Assembly (NCBI GenBank): GCA_003575245.1
Contig: NMQN01000767.1
Location: forward strand, 1 to 9,896
Direction: 5' to 3'
Origin: Candidatus Atribacteria bacterium 1244-E10-H5-B2
GTDB lineage: Bacteria; Atribacterota; JS1; SB-45; 34-128
DNA length: 9,896 nucleotides
Below are positions 1 through 6,017 of the stretch, one piece after another. Within the stretch, counting starts at the first letter, position 1; each line of letters begins with the position of its first letter. A model generated the notes under the pieces. That model worked only from the letters and a program-made list of their open reading frames with translations. It did no database searches and was not told the DNA's origin. The position numbers were made by a program, and so were the translations under genes.

Positions 1-30
1 CCCTGTTATCTTTAAAGATATAATAGATTT

Positions 31-170
31 CTTATTATCATTTTACGAATAAAGTGATAATAAGAAGAATTATTATTACTTTTAGTTAAAAAATTGGTTA
101 TATATTCATAATAATTATAAAGTGATAATAATATATTTATTATTGACATTTATAACAATAAATGATAATA
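31..170. repeat. Repeated TGATAATA operator-like sites upstream of fic
   Basis: The 13-mer AAAGTGATAATAA occurs exactly at 51-63 and 119-131. The core TGATAATA recurs at 163-170, and its reverse complement lies at 33-40. The inverted copy (31-44) and the one at 51-64 form an inverted repeat with 6 nt between the arms. The rightmost copy lies on the -10 box of the likely fic promoter. Clustered sites of this kind suggest binding by a repressor, perhaps the Fic protein itself through its winged helix, but that is inference. The region is very AT-rich, so some similarity is expected by chance; the two exact 13-mers are the strongest part. Confidence 0.45.
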
Positions 171-171
171 T
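143..171 (+). promoter_or_regulatory. Likely sigma-70 promoter of fic
   Basis: A perfect -35 box TTGACA at 143-148 is followed by a 17-nt spacer and TAATAT at 166-171. TG sits one base before the -10 (163-164), giving an extended -10. The start site would be near 178, leaving a leader of about 65 nt before the ATG at 243. The nearest ribosome binding site is GGAG at 229-232. The -10 overlaps one of the TGATAATA sites, which would place transcription under control of whatever binds them. Confidence 0.6.
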
Positions 172-242
172 AAAATTGCAATTTAAAAAATATAAGGTAA
201 ATATTTATAAAAATATATAAATAATTCTGGAGTAGTGATTTA

Positions 243-1361
243 ATGTTTCAAGCTGGAACCTATAAACAACAATACGAATATAAGAGTTTTAGCCCCTCTT
301 TTATTAATAAATCCTTCGAATGGAAGGATAAACAGATAAATCTGCAATTAGAAGAAGCGATGAGATATTTAGGGGAACTAAATGCATATTCTATATTAGT
401 GCCAGATGTAGAGCTATTTATCAAAATGCATGTGGCAAAAGAAGCTACTACTTCCAGTCGCATAGAAGGAACTCGTACCCAAATAGATGAGGTAGTTTTG
501 CCAGAGAAAGAAATTAGACCAGAAAAACGAGATGATTGGTTTGAGGTTCAAAGCTATATTAAGGCAATGAATTTTGCTATAAAAGAATTAGAAAAATTAC
601 CAATTTCCATTAGGCTTATTAAAGAAACTCACCAAGTACTTCTTTCTGGAGTGAGAGGAAAACATAAACTGCCCGGAGAGATACGCAGAAGCCAAAATTG
701 GATAGGTGGATCAAACCTGAAAGATGCTTTTTTTATTCCCCCACATTACGAAGAATTACCAGAACTCTTAACTGATTTGGAAAAATTTTGGCATAATCGT
801 CAGCTAAGTATACCTAATTTAATAAAAATCGCTATGAGTCATTATCAGTTTGAAACCATTCATCCTTTTCTAGATGGCAATGGAAGGATTGGAAGGCTGC
901 TGATTGTATTACAATTGATTGACTTAAAGATATTACAAAAACCAACCTTGTATCTTTCTGATTTTTTTGAAAGGCATAAAGGAGCTTATTATGATTCTTT
1001 AACCATAGCACGAACATCGAATAACATGGAACAATGGATTAAATTTTTCCTCACTGGAGTTATTGATACTGCCAAGGATGGGAAAGAAACTCTAGAAGCA
1101 ATTGTAGGTTTATGTAAACAATATGAAGATAAAATAGTATCTCTTGGGCGCAAGATACCGATTGCTCAAAAGCTATTGTTATTTTTATTTTCTAACCCGG
1201 TGATTTCTGTCAATCAAGCATCTGAACATTTGGAGATAGGCTTTGCGGCTGCTTCTCGCTTAATTGCTGATTTTCAGCGATTAGATTTACTCAAGGAAAT
1301 AACCGGTTTATCCAGAAATCGATTATTTGTATTATCCGAATTTATTACTTTATTCAAATAG
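243..1361 (+). CDS. Fic family protein, class II, with C-terminal winged helix
   Basis: This is a probable protein AMP-transferase: Fic enzymes usually move AMP from ATP onto a hydroxyl side chain of a target protein. The complete core motif [12 protein letters not shown] is at residues 207-218, with catalytic H207. The flap region with [12 protein letters not shown] is at 145-156. The N-terminal part (about 1-90) resembles the Fic_N domain and holds the inhibitory motif S71-SRI-E75-G76, which fits (S/T)xxxE(G/N), so the enzyme should be self-inhibited (class II). Residues about 305-372 look like a winged helix-turn-helix, common in COG3177-type Fic proteins. The ATG at 243 is preceded by GGAG about 10 nt upstream. 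The 372-residue length is normal for the family. No separate antitoxin ORF is visible in the 242 nt upstream. The target protein cannot be told from sequence; roles in stress or phage response would be speculation. Confidence 0.93.
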   Translation: MFQAGTYKQQYEYKSFSPSFINKSFEWKDKQINLQLEEAMRYLGELNAYSILVPDVELFIKMHVAKEATTSSRIEGTRTQIDEVVLPEKEIRPEKRDDWFEVQSYIKAMNFAIKELEKLPISIRLIKETHQVLLSGVRGKHKLPGEIRRSQNWIGGSNLKDAFFIPPHYEELPELLTDLEKFWHNRQLSIPNLIKIAMSHYQFETIHPFLDGNGRIGRLLIVLQLIDLKILQKPTLYLSDFFERHKGAYYDSLTIARTSNNMEQWIKFFLTGVIDTAKDGKETLEAIVGLCKQYEDKIVSLGRKIPIAQKLLLFLFSNPVISVNQASEHLEIGFAAASRLIADFQRLDLLKEITGLSRNRLFVLSEFITLFK

Positions 1362-1395
1362 ATAAGAATGTCACAGGGACGGTTCTTTTGACATT
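1361..1395. repeat. GGGACGGTTCT hairpin repeat, copy 1
   Basis: The repeat starts at the last base of the fic stop codon. Exact arms AATGTCA (1367-1373) and TGACATT (1389-1395) enclose CAGGGACGGTTCTTT, whose inner bases can partly pair with G-U pairs. A second, diverged copy lies at 2730-2755 and matches 23 of 26 positions. It could act as a weak terminator or be a REP-type mobile palindrome. No transposase is present nearby. Confidence 0.6.
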
Positions 1396-1415
1396 GAAAA
1401 CAGGAAACAGAGGTG

Positions 1416-1476
1416 AGGCTTCACAGCTTCACAAAAAAAAGAAAAAGAATTAAAGTAATATGAAGTTGTGAAGCCT
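1416..1476. repeat. Long imperfect hairpin, 16-bp arms
   Basis: Arms at 1416-1431 (AGGCTTCACAGCTTCA) and 1461-1476 (TGAAGTTGTGAAGCCT) pair over 16 positions with one G-U pair. The loop is 29 nt and A-rich. No T-run follows on the plus strand, so it is not a typical intrinsic terminator. Inside each arm the unit CTTCACA is nearly doubled. It may be a degenerate intergenic palindrome or a leader structure of the following gene. Confidence 0.6.
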
Positions 1477-1537
1477 GCTCCCATAAATTACCCCTTAGTT
1501 TATCTAAATTAATTATTTGAGGAGGATAAAATTTAAA

Positions 1538-2677
1538 ATGGATAGGAAAATGAACTATTTTATCATGTTTTTTATTTTTATTACAACTTTAATTTTCACA
1601 TCAAATATATCATATTCTCAAACACTAATTACTGGCAGTACTATATGGGGAACAGAAACAGTAACTATATCTCCAGATATGTATACTCCTAAAATTAGTG
1701 AGCTACTAAGAGGTGCCGGTTTAGATGAAATTACTTGCAAGTTTATTACTTTAGACGGAAAAAATAATGAAATAAAGATAGATGTTCCTTTTATAAGTAG
1801 CAAATTTGATCTTGATACTGAAGGAGACGAGTTAAAAGCTGGGCTTGAAGTAGGTAATCTGTTTATTTCAAGTAGTGAAGGAGAAGAATACAATTGGGTG
1901 GACATTGAAGGTAAACTTGGAGGACACGAGATTAGATTTGAATTAAGTTTTAAATCGGGCTTTAAAGCAATTACTGGTTCTACTGTACAGGATCCAAATA
2001 AGTTAGAGGATACAACTTTTAGAATTAGACTTTTTAATAAAGGTAATAATAGTTATAAAACTTTATTTGAGAAATCTACCTCGGAATGGAAAAAAATATC
2101 AGTAAATAATTATATAAAAGATAATATCTTTCCTGATAATTTTGAAGTTTATCTTAATTCATTACAAGAACTCGATAATTATGAGATTGAATTCATTACT
2201 CTATTAGAAAGGTTAACAAAAGATAGGCAAATATATTATGCGGAAGAAGTATATAACGCTGGTTTTAACCAAACTATTCTGCAGCAACTTAAAAGTGAGA
2301 TAAAAAATAACGAAATACTTGGTGATTTGCAAGAAACTAACATATCTATAATTAATATAACGCCATCTTCAAGATTGCAAGATGATGTCCTAACAGATTT
2401 TCAAGTTGAAGTAGAATATAATCTTGTAGGTTTTGATAAAGCAAAATTAATGATTGGCTTTAATAATGGCGATATCATAAAAAAGTTTTTTATGATATCA
2501 AATGTATCTTTTATCGTAAATGAGGGTTCTGGAAAATATACATTTAATGTGAATGCTCTTACAAAAAATTGGGAAACACAAGGAGATTTTTTAGTCTATG
2601 TAAATATTTCTGAATATCCCCATCCCAGTACTTGGAAGCCATTAGATTCTGATAGATATGCATTAACTTTTTATTAA
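1538..2677 (+). CDS. Secreted protein of unknown function
   Basis: I do not recognise this family. The ATG at 1538 is chosen because AGGAGG (1520-1525) lies 12 nt upstream. An in-frame TTG at 1517 would overlap that ribosome binding site and is unlikely. The predicted protein has 379 residues. Residues 1-27 form a signal peptide: a short basic start, a hydrophobic stretch about 7-20, and a likely cut after S25-Y26-S27 before QT. No other membrane segment is seen. The mature part is rich in Asn, Lys, Ile and Thr, with alternating hydrophobic strands suggesting beta structure. It has one cysteine, and the short string ITGST occurs twice (about 31-35 and 145-149). The last 100 or so residues could be a separate beta-sandwich-like domain. 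The gene is flanked by two repeat copies and looks like a stand-alone transcription unit. Confidence 0.8.
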   Translation: MDRKMNYFIMFFIFITTLIFTSNISYSQTLITGSTIWGTETVTISPDMYTPKISELLRGAGLDEITCKFITLDGKNNEIKIDVPFISSKFDLDTEGDELKAGLEVGNLFISSSEGEEYNWVDIEGKLGGHEIRFELSFKSGFKAITGSTVQDPNKLEDTTFRIRLFNKGNNSYKTLFEKSTSEWKKISVNNYIKDNIFPDNFEVYLNSLQELDNYEIEFITLLERLTKDRQIYYAEEVYNAGFNQTILQQLKSEIKNNEILGDLQETNISIINITPSSRLQDDVLTDFQVEVEYNLVGFDKAKLMIGFNNGDIIKKFFMISNVSFIVNEGSGKYTFNVNALTKNWETQGDFLVYVNISEYPHPSTWKPLDSDRYALTFY

Positions 2678-2729
2678 AAAATGTATAAATCCCTTTCCGT
2701 ATTTCACATTGTAAGCTTTTTAAATGATG

Positions 2730-2755
2730 GATAGGAATGTCATAGGAACGGTTCT
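2730..2755. repeat. GGGACGGTTCT repeat, copy 2 (truncated)
   Basis: This copy is aligned without gaps to 1361-1386 with three differences. It keeps AATGTCA and GGTTCT but has lost the closing TGACATT arm, since ATTAATAT follows instead. It begins about 52 nt after the stop codon of the secreted-protein gene, so both copies lie just past the 3' ends of genes. Confidence 0.55.
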
Positions 2756-2862
2756 ATTAATATATAGTACAAAGGGATAAGACAAAATGAAGAGATGGAG
2801 AAAGAATAGAGGCCTTCACATTTGGCATATTCATTATATGCAGGGAGATTTTTAAATTTATT

Positions 2863-3009
2863 ATGGATTTAGAAAATTATTTTAAAATTGGCAAAGTATA
2901 TGTTTGGAAAGAAACTTTTGCAATAATTAAATCAAAGAAACCTAATCCCAATGCATTTGTAAATATTACCGATAAGAATGAAATACAAAAAGGAGGAAAA
3001 ACAAGATGA
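2863..3009 (+). CDS. 48-aa ORF, possible remnant of ACT-domain-like protein
   Basis: The ORF encodes 48 residues starting MDLENYFKIGK. Its TGA (3007-3009) overlaps the ATG of the next gene as ATGA, a hallmark of translational coupling. The segment FAIIKSKKPNP, then AFVNITDKNEI, resembles from memory the N-terminal part of small ACT-domain proteins (COG3603-like), where a strand and an ANIxDxxEIT-type stretch occur. Everything after that point is missing, and the last residues (QKGGKTR) are read from the ribosome binding site of the next gene. It is therefore probably a truncated remnant. Its own Shine-Dalgarno is weak: GGGAG at 2843-2847, about 15 nt before the ATG. A real short coupling peptide cannot be excluded. 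Confidence 0.4.
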   Translation: MDLENYFKIGKVYVWKETFAIIKSKKPNPNAFVNITDKNEIQKGGKTR

Positions 3010-3191
3010 AATGGTATAAGATTTTAATTGTAATTACAGTTTTAGCAGGAGTATCTACATTAATTCCTGCTTCTGCAAGTAAGCTATGTTATTTGGGTTA
3101 TTATGCCCATTGTACTTTTACACCTATTAGCACTTTAATTTGTTGGGGAATTGCCTGGGGCATTTACCGGCGTAAGTTAAAGAAGAATTGA
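3006..3191 (+). CDS. Small membrane protein, two predicted helices
   Basis: This 61-residue protein has a hydrophobic segment at about 5-22, a short loop, and a second segment at about 39-54 ending in the basic tail RRKLKKN. The loop holds C28 and C36 in CYLGYYAHC, which could form a disulfide or bind metal outside the membrane; C46 lies in the second helix. AAAAGGAGG at 2988-2996, 9 nt before the ATG, is a very strong ribosome binding site. The ATG overlaps the stop of the upstream 48-codon ORF. It ends 18 nt from the 3' end of the convergent ferredoxin gene. The first segment could instead be a signal peptide cut near ASA (22-24). The function is unknown; small proteins with a similar LGYYAHC-type loop seem familiar, but I cannot name the family. 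Confidence 0.65.
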   Translation: MKWYKILIVITVLAGVSTLIPASASKLCYLGYYAHCTFTPISTLICWGIAWGIYRRKLKKN

Positions 3192-3209
3192 CATTTATTT
3201 ATTTCAATG

Positions 3210-4487
3210 TTATTTTATTCTCCCCAAAAGTTTTTCAAGGTATATTGATTTCATTTGTTTGCTGGCCATTATTTGTTTTATAGGAGGCAGCTTCAGAATA
3301 ACTGAAAGAACGGCTGCCATCGCCCTGTGGCTGCCAAAGGCTTGATTGTCAAATATTAATTCCGGCAGTTTCCCCTTCTCTATCGCCATCAAGACAATCC
3401 GGTGGACTGAATTGACCGGTGTTATAATCTGTTCCTTCCGCCTTTCCAGTATAATGTTTTTATTGGAGCATGCCCTAACACAAACCCCGCATCCCAGACA
3501 TATTTCTTCATTTATTTTAACCTTTTTGGACTTGCTGTTTGTGTCATCATCATTTGAAACCCACTCTATAGCGGAAACAGGACATACTTTAACGCATTTT
3601 CCACAGCCGGAGCAGTTATCTTCATCAATTTTTGGAATGAAGGAAGTAGTCTGGACCGGATGAGGCATCCCAAATTTTTTTGCTGCTACCAGGAATTCAC
3701 AGCAACAACTACAGCAGTTGCATATAAAACTGAGATTATTTCTGACATTTTCCCCACACTGCACAAGATTATATTCATAGGCTTTATGTAACAGCTCCAT
3801 ACATTCCGAGGATTCTACTCTCCGGGCATAATTGTGTCTTATTAAGGATTCGGCGACATTGTTGAAAGTCATACAGATATCCATAGGAGCATCGCATGCC
3901 TTTCCTAAATGGGTCATTTTATGACGACAATAGCACATGCTGATTCCTATATGTGATGCGGTTTTTATGATATGACTTGACTTTTCATAGTCCAGGATGG
4001 AAACCAGGTTGTCCTTGGATAGAACTTCCTCCTGTACAAAAGTTCTTCCCATTTTTGTCTCACTATCTAAAAATAAATCCTTAATAAAATCATCTTCAAT
4101 GTTTAAGTACTGATGAAAGAGTTCCGAAAGAAGCTTTTGATCCAGATCCTGTCTCGTTCTCATAAGGGAGAATTCAAAGAATCCTGCCATTGGTGGTGGG
4201 AGAACATATTTTTTAATTCCGTTGTGTTCGGAATCCAGGAGGATTGCTCTACCGGCCAACTTATCCAATACTTTTTCAGTATTGACTGTGTTTAATTTCC
4301 ATATTCGACTTGCTGTGTTAATAGTGAAAGGTTTTATCGGAAGTTGAGAAACCAGTACTGCTTCCTTTTCATTGAAAAGGAGACTCAATATTTTGTATAA
4401 GGTCTCAGAAGGGGGAGCACCCTGGGGGTATCTGTTTAATCTTTCCTCCAGTTTTTTATAAGCCGATTTTCCAATCATATGAGACAT
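3210..4487 (-). CDS. Cys-rich 4Fe-4S ferredoxin-type protein with winged-helix-like N-terminus
   Basis: This 425-residue cytoplasmic iron-sulfur protein has three parts. Residues about 25-95 look like a winged helix. Residues 185-263 hold a cysteine-rich core: CYC (185-187), C198, C205, C229, C244 and the dense cluster CNCCSCCCE (256-264). Residues 292-302 (CSGCGKCVKVCP) and 330-340 (CLGCGVCVRAC) are two classical ferredoxin motifs, able to bind two 4Fe-4S clusters. No membrane segment or catalytic domain of a known oxidoreductase is present. Similar proteins in anaerobes are usually labelled only 4Fe-4S dicluster domain protein. The mix of DNA-binding-like fold and redox clusters suggests a redox-responsive regulator or electron carrier, but that is inference. 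The ATG at 4487 has AGGTG (4494-4498) 6 nt upstream; an internal ATG at residue 4 is a weaker choice. It is transcribed alone, convergent with the small membrane protein gene. Confidence 0.88.
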   Translation of the reverse strand: MSHMIGKSAYKKLEERLNRYPQGAPPSETLYKILSLLFNEKEAVLVSQLPIKPFTINTASRIWKLNTVNTEKVLDKLAGRAILLDSEHNGIKKYVLPPPMAGFFEFSLMRTRQDLDQKLLSELFHQYLNIEDDFIKDLFLDSETKMGRTFVQEEVLSKDNLVSILDYEKSSHIIKTASHIGISMCYCRHKMTHLGKACDAPMDICMTFNNVAESLIRHNYARRVESSECMELLHKAYEYNLVQCGENVRNNLSFICNCCSCCCEFLVAAKKFGMPHPVQTTSFIPKIDEDNCSGCGKCVKVCPVSAIEWVSNDDDTNSKSKKVKINEEICLGCGVCVRACSNKNIILERRKEQIITPVNSVHRIVLMAIEKGKLPELIFDNQAFGSHRAMAAVLSVILKLPPIKQIMASKQMKSIYLEKLLGRIK

Positions 4488-4518
4488 TATTTACACCTGA
4501 CCAAAGATTGTTTTTTAT

Positions 4519-4527
4519 ATTCTATCA
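4519..4527 (-). promoter_or_regulatory. Possible extended -10 promoter of the ferredoxin gene
   Basis: On the minus strand TGATAGAAT reads as an extended -10 (TG, one base, TAGAAT), placing the start near 4512 and giving a leader of about 24 nt. No good -35 box is seen at 17 nt, which is acceptable for an extended -10. A palindrome at 4527-4539 abuts it. Confidence 0.4.
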
Positions 4528-4582
4528 TAAAACTTTTATTCCAAGAAAGGTGTATAAATTTAGATGACATAAAACGTTTTAT
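4527..4582. promoter_or_regulatory. Paired ATAAAACGTTTTAT palindromes
   Basis: ATAAAACTTTTAT at 4527-4539 and ATAAAACGTTTTAT at 4569-4582 are nearly the same palindrome, the second being perfect over 14 bp. Their centres are about 42.5 bp apart, close to four helical turns. Both lie just upstream of the possible -10 of the ferredoxin gene, as expected for operators bound by a dimer on one face of DNA. Confidence 0.4.
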
Positions 4583-4623
4583 TTTACAAGGCTTTTCTGC
4601 TTGCTATTTTTATAGAGATAATT

Positions 4624-4643
4624 GGGCTTGATGAATCAAGCCC
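4624..4643. repeat. GGGC palindrome, copy A
   Basis: Arms GGGCTTGAT (4624-4632) and ATCAAGCCC (4635-4643) pair perfectly over 9 bp around GA, and CTATTACA follows. It is the same family as copies at 7291, 9762 and 9807. Confidence 0.65.
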
Positions 4644-4696
4644 CTATTACATTAATAAATTGAAAAATGAAAAGATAGAAAAAGAGGAAAAAATAC

Positions 4697-4745
4697 AACA
4701 GCAACAGCAGCAGAGTAAAAATTACACCCTATTGTTGTTGCTGTT
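4697..4745 (-). terminator. CAG/TTG hairpin, possible terminator of the DUF2089/SHOCT operon
   Basis: Arms at 4697-4710 (AACAGCAACAGCAG) and 4732-4745 pair over 14 positions with two G-U pairs and a 21-nt loop. Read on the minus strand, the stem is followed by GTATTTTTTCCTCTTTTT, a T-rich tail as in an intrinsic terminator. It lies about 126 nt past the stop of the SHOCT-like gene. The long loop makes it an imperfect terminator. Confidence 0.4.
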
Positions 4746-4779
4746 ATATTGTTACTGTTTTTAATTGTTGTTGTTAGTG

Positions 4780-4837
4780 TGGAAAAATTCCACTAGGGAT
4801 AGTGGAGAATTTCCAGTAGGGTAGTGGAAATTTCACT
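4780..4837. repeat. Three consecutive TGGAAATTTCCA-type palindromes
   Basis: TGGAAAAATTCCA (4780-4792), TGGAGAATTTCCA (4803-4815) and TGGAAATTTCA (4825-4835) follow each other, joined by AC/AG-TAGGG linkers. Their centres are 23 and 21 bp apart, about two helical turns each. They lie about 35 nt past the 3' end of the SHOCT-like gene. They may be an operator array or a degenerate tandem repeat. Confidence 0.5.
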
Positions 4838-4870
4838 AAAGATGGATATCATTTGTATGCATAGTCTTGA

Positions 4871-5257
4871 TTATACAATTTCTATCTCGACATGTTTCCC
4901 TTCCTCTTCGTCCTCTACATCAACAATTTTACCGGTAAATTCCGGGTCATTTATTGCTTTACTTAACTCTTCTATGTTAATGGGTATTTTTTCTCCTCCA
5001 ATATCTATTACGTTCTTACCCATTTTACTGGCGATGTTTAATCCCCAATTGATTAATCCAAAGGGAAGAGTAACATTTACCTGAGGTTTATCTCCTTTGG
5101 TGACGTGGATTTTTAAAAATCTTTTTCTTTTGGCGGGAGGAATATCTTCTTCCGCTTTTTTTGACTCTTTTAAAGCCTCCAGAAGCTCTGTTGCTTCCTC
5201 ATTGCTTATTTTCTTTTCCTCCAGCATTTCTAAAACTTTTTTAATTTCTTCTTTCAT
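4871..5257 (-). CDS. SHOCT-like / YvlB-N-type domain protein
   Basis: This 128-residue soluble protein has two parts. Residues 1-30 form a SHOCT-like helical motif (LEMLEEKKISNEEATELLEAL) like that at the start of YvlB-type proteins. Residues about 46-128 carry FLKIHVTKGDKPQVNVTLPFG and end with a run of acidic residues and HVEIEIV, as in the proteins usually called SHOCT-like domain-containing. No enzyme motif is present. AAAGGAG (5267-5273) lies 9 nt before the ATG. It follows the DUF2089 gene by 41 nt on the same strand, so the two are probably one operon. The N-terminal motif matches the C-terminal tail of that neighbour, which suggests they interact. In related bacteria such pairs are associated with envelope or stress control, but the role here is inference. 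Confidence 0.8.
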   Translation of the reverse strand: MKEEIKKVLEMLEEKKISNEEATELLEALKESKKAEEDIPPAKRKRFLKIHVTKGDKPQVNVTLPFGLINWGLNIASKMGKNVIDIGGEKIPINIEELSKAINDPEFTGKIVDVEDEEEGKHVEIEIV

Positions 5258-5298
5258 TTTTTTAAACTCCTTTTCTAATTTAATTTTAAAATTTTTAT

Positions 5299-5664
5299 TT
5301 ATTGTTTTGCTTCCTTCATTAATTTTATCGCCTCGGCAGCAGTAATTTCTCCACTTTCCAGGGTATTTAAAATTTCTTTTTCCTTCAGCCCCTCGCTTTC
5401 ATTAAACAATCCCAGAGTAATCAGTAATTTATCCAAACGATTTTTTACAGTAGGGTAAGAGATGCCCATCCTTTCCTGAACCTCTTTGATATTTCCTCTG
5501 GAGCGAAGAAAGGCAATTAAAAACTTACTGTCTTCATCAGAGAGAGATAGAAGTTTGTTTATAGGGAATTCTCCCTGAATTGTAGTGCTGCATTTGGGAC
5601 ATTTTAATTCTGTAATCTCCAGCATGGAGCTACAGGCCGGGCAAAGAGTCGGAATTTTCTTCAT
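5299..5664 (-). CDS. DUF2089 family zinc-ribbon/HTH regulator
   Basis: A 121-residue likely transcription regulator. Residues 8-25 form a zinc ribbon, C8-P-A-C11 with C22-P-K-C25. Residues about 58-82 (NIKEVQERMGISYPTVKNRLDKL) are a helix-turn-helix. Residues about 94-120 (EILNTLESGEITAAEAIKLM) repeat the SHOCT-like helical motif found at the N-terminus of the downstream protein. The length is typical for DUF2089. GGAGGTG (5669-5675) sits just before the ATG. It is the intact copy; a partial duplicate lies directly upstream. A possible weak promoter of its own is TTAATA-17-TATAAA on the minus strand with -10 at 5688-5693, overlapping a TTAATATTATT site at 5679-5689 like those at the duplicate's promoter. 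It may also be transcribed from the stronger promoter at 6059-6087. Confidence 0.88.
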   Translation of the reverse strand: MKKIPTLCPACSSMLEITELKCPKCSTTIQGEFPINKLLSLSDEDSKFLIAFLRSRGNIKEVQERMGISYPTVKNRLDKLLITLGLFNESEGLKEKEILNTLESGEITAAEAIKLMKEAKQ

Positions 5665-5684
5665 TATTCACCTCCATATTAATA
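5538..5684 (-). repeat. Duplicated segment, copy 1 (DUF2089 5' end)
   Basis: This 147-nt block, from within codon 43 of the intact gene through its ribosome binding site, recurs at 5888-6037. By eye I count nine base differences plus one 3-nt insertion, about 94% identity. Most differences are transitions. Confidence 0.85.
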
Positions 5685-5729
5685 TTATTTATAAAATTAA
5701 TTGCTCTAACTATTAAAAAATTTTAAATA

Positions 5730-6017
5730 CTATATATCCAGATAATAATATTTAGTTTGTGCTTTCCTATAATATTCCTCTTTTTTCTCATCAATGGGTT
5801 TGGTAAGTAAAAATTCAAAGATATCTCTAATTAAAATGCCTGTCCGGCGTATAACTTTGAACCTGTTTGATTTACTCATTTTTTCCCCAGAGAGAGATAG
5901 AAGTTTGTTTATGGGGAATTCTCCCTGAACTGTGGTGCTGTATTTGGGACATCTTAACTCTGTAATCTCCAGCATCATGGAGCTACAGGCGGGACAAAGG
6001 GTCGGAATTTTCTTCAT
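5730..6017 (-). CDS. Truncated, chimeric duplicate of the DUF2089 gene
   Basis: The first 44 or so of 95 residues repeat the zinc-ribbon end of the neighbouring DUF2089 protein. The second half of the ribbon has changed from CPKC to CPKY, so one zinc ligand is lost, and an extra Met follows CPACSSM. After LSLSGEK the reading frame continues into about 49 residues starting MSKSNRFKVIRRTG, basic and unrelated to DUF2089, so the HTH and SHOCT-like tail are missing. The ribosome binding site and ATG are copied intact, and a good promoter lies upstream. It may be expressed as a zinc-ribbon fragment. Alternatively the tail is an older small gene starting at MSKS (about 5879 down to 5730) that the duplication landed on; GGGG 4 nt before that ATG is a poor site. 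Most likely it is a decaying product of local duplication. Confidence 0.6.
   Translation of the reverse strand: MKKIPTLCPACSSMMLEITELRCPKYSTTVQGEFPINKLLSLSGEKMSKSNRFKVIRRTGILIRDIFEFLLTKPIDEKKEEYYRKAQTKYYYLDI

Larger units (their letters stand above)
4488..4870. other. Gene-free 383-nt stretch, rich in palindromes
   Basis: No credible gene lies here. From left to right it holds the promoter region of the minus-strand ferredoxin gene with two ATAAAAC(G)TTTTAT palindromes, a GGGC-type palindrome, a CAG/TTG hairpin followed on the minus strand by T-rich sequence, and three consecutive TGGAAATTTCCA-like palindromes. Each is described separately. Confidence 0.7.

Noticed and set aside
1517..1537. 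TTG start giving MRRIKFK before the secreted protein
   Set aside because: The TTG overlaps the AGGAGG ribosome binding site; the ATG at 1538 fits the site and the signal peptide better.
2787..2855. 22-codon ORF starting MKRWRKN
   Set aside because: It has no ribosome binding site, no recognisable motif, and lies within repeat-derived intergenic DNA.
3346..3663. Open frames opposite the ferredoxin gene and opposite the SHOCT-like and DUF2089 genes
   Set aside because: They are complements of well-supported genes, rich in Ser/Phe, with no ribosome binding site.
4660..4763. Short plus-strand frame with runs of Gln then Leu, ending YCYCF
   Set aside because: The Gln and Leu runs come from the two arms of one hairpin, there is no ribosome binding site, and only a TTG could start it.
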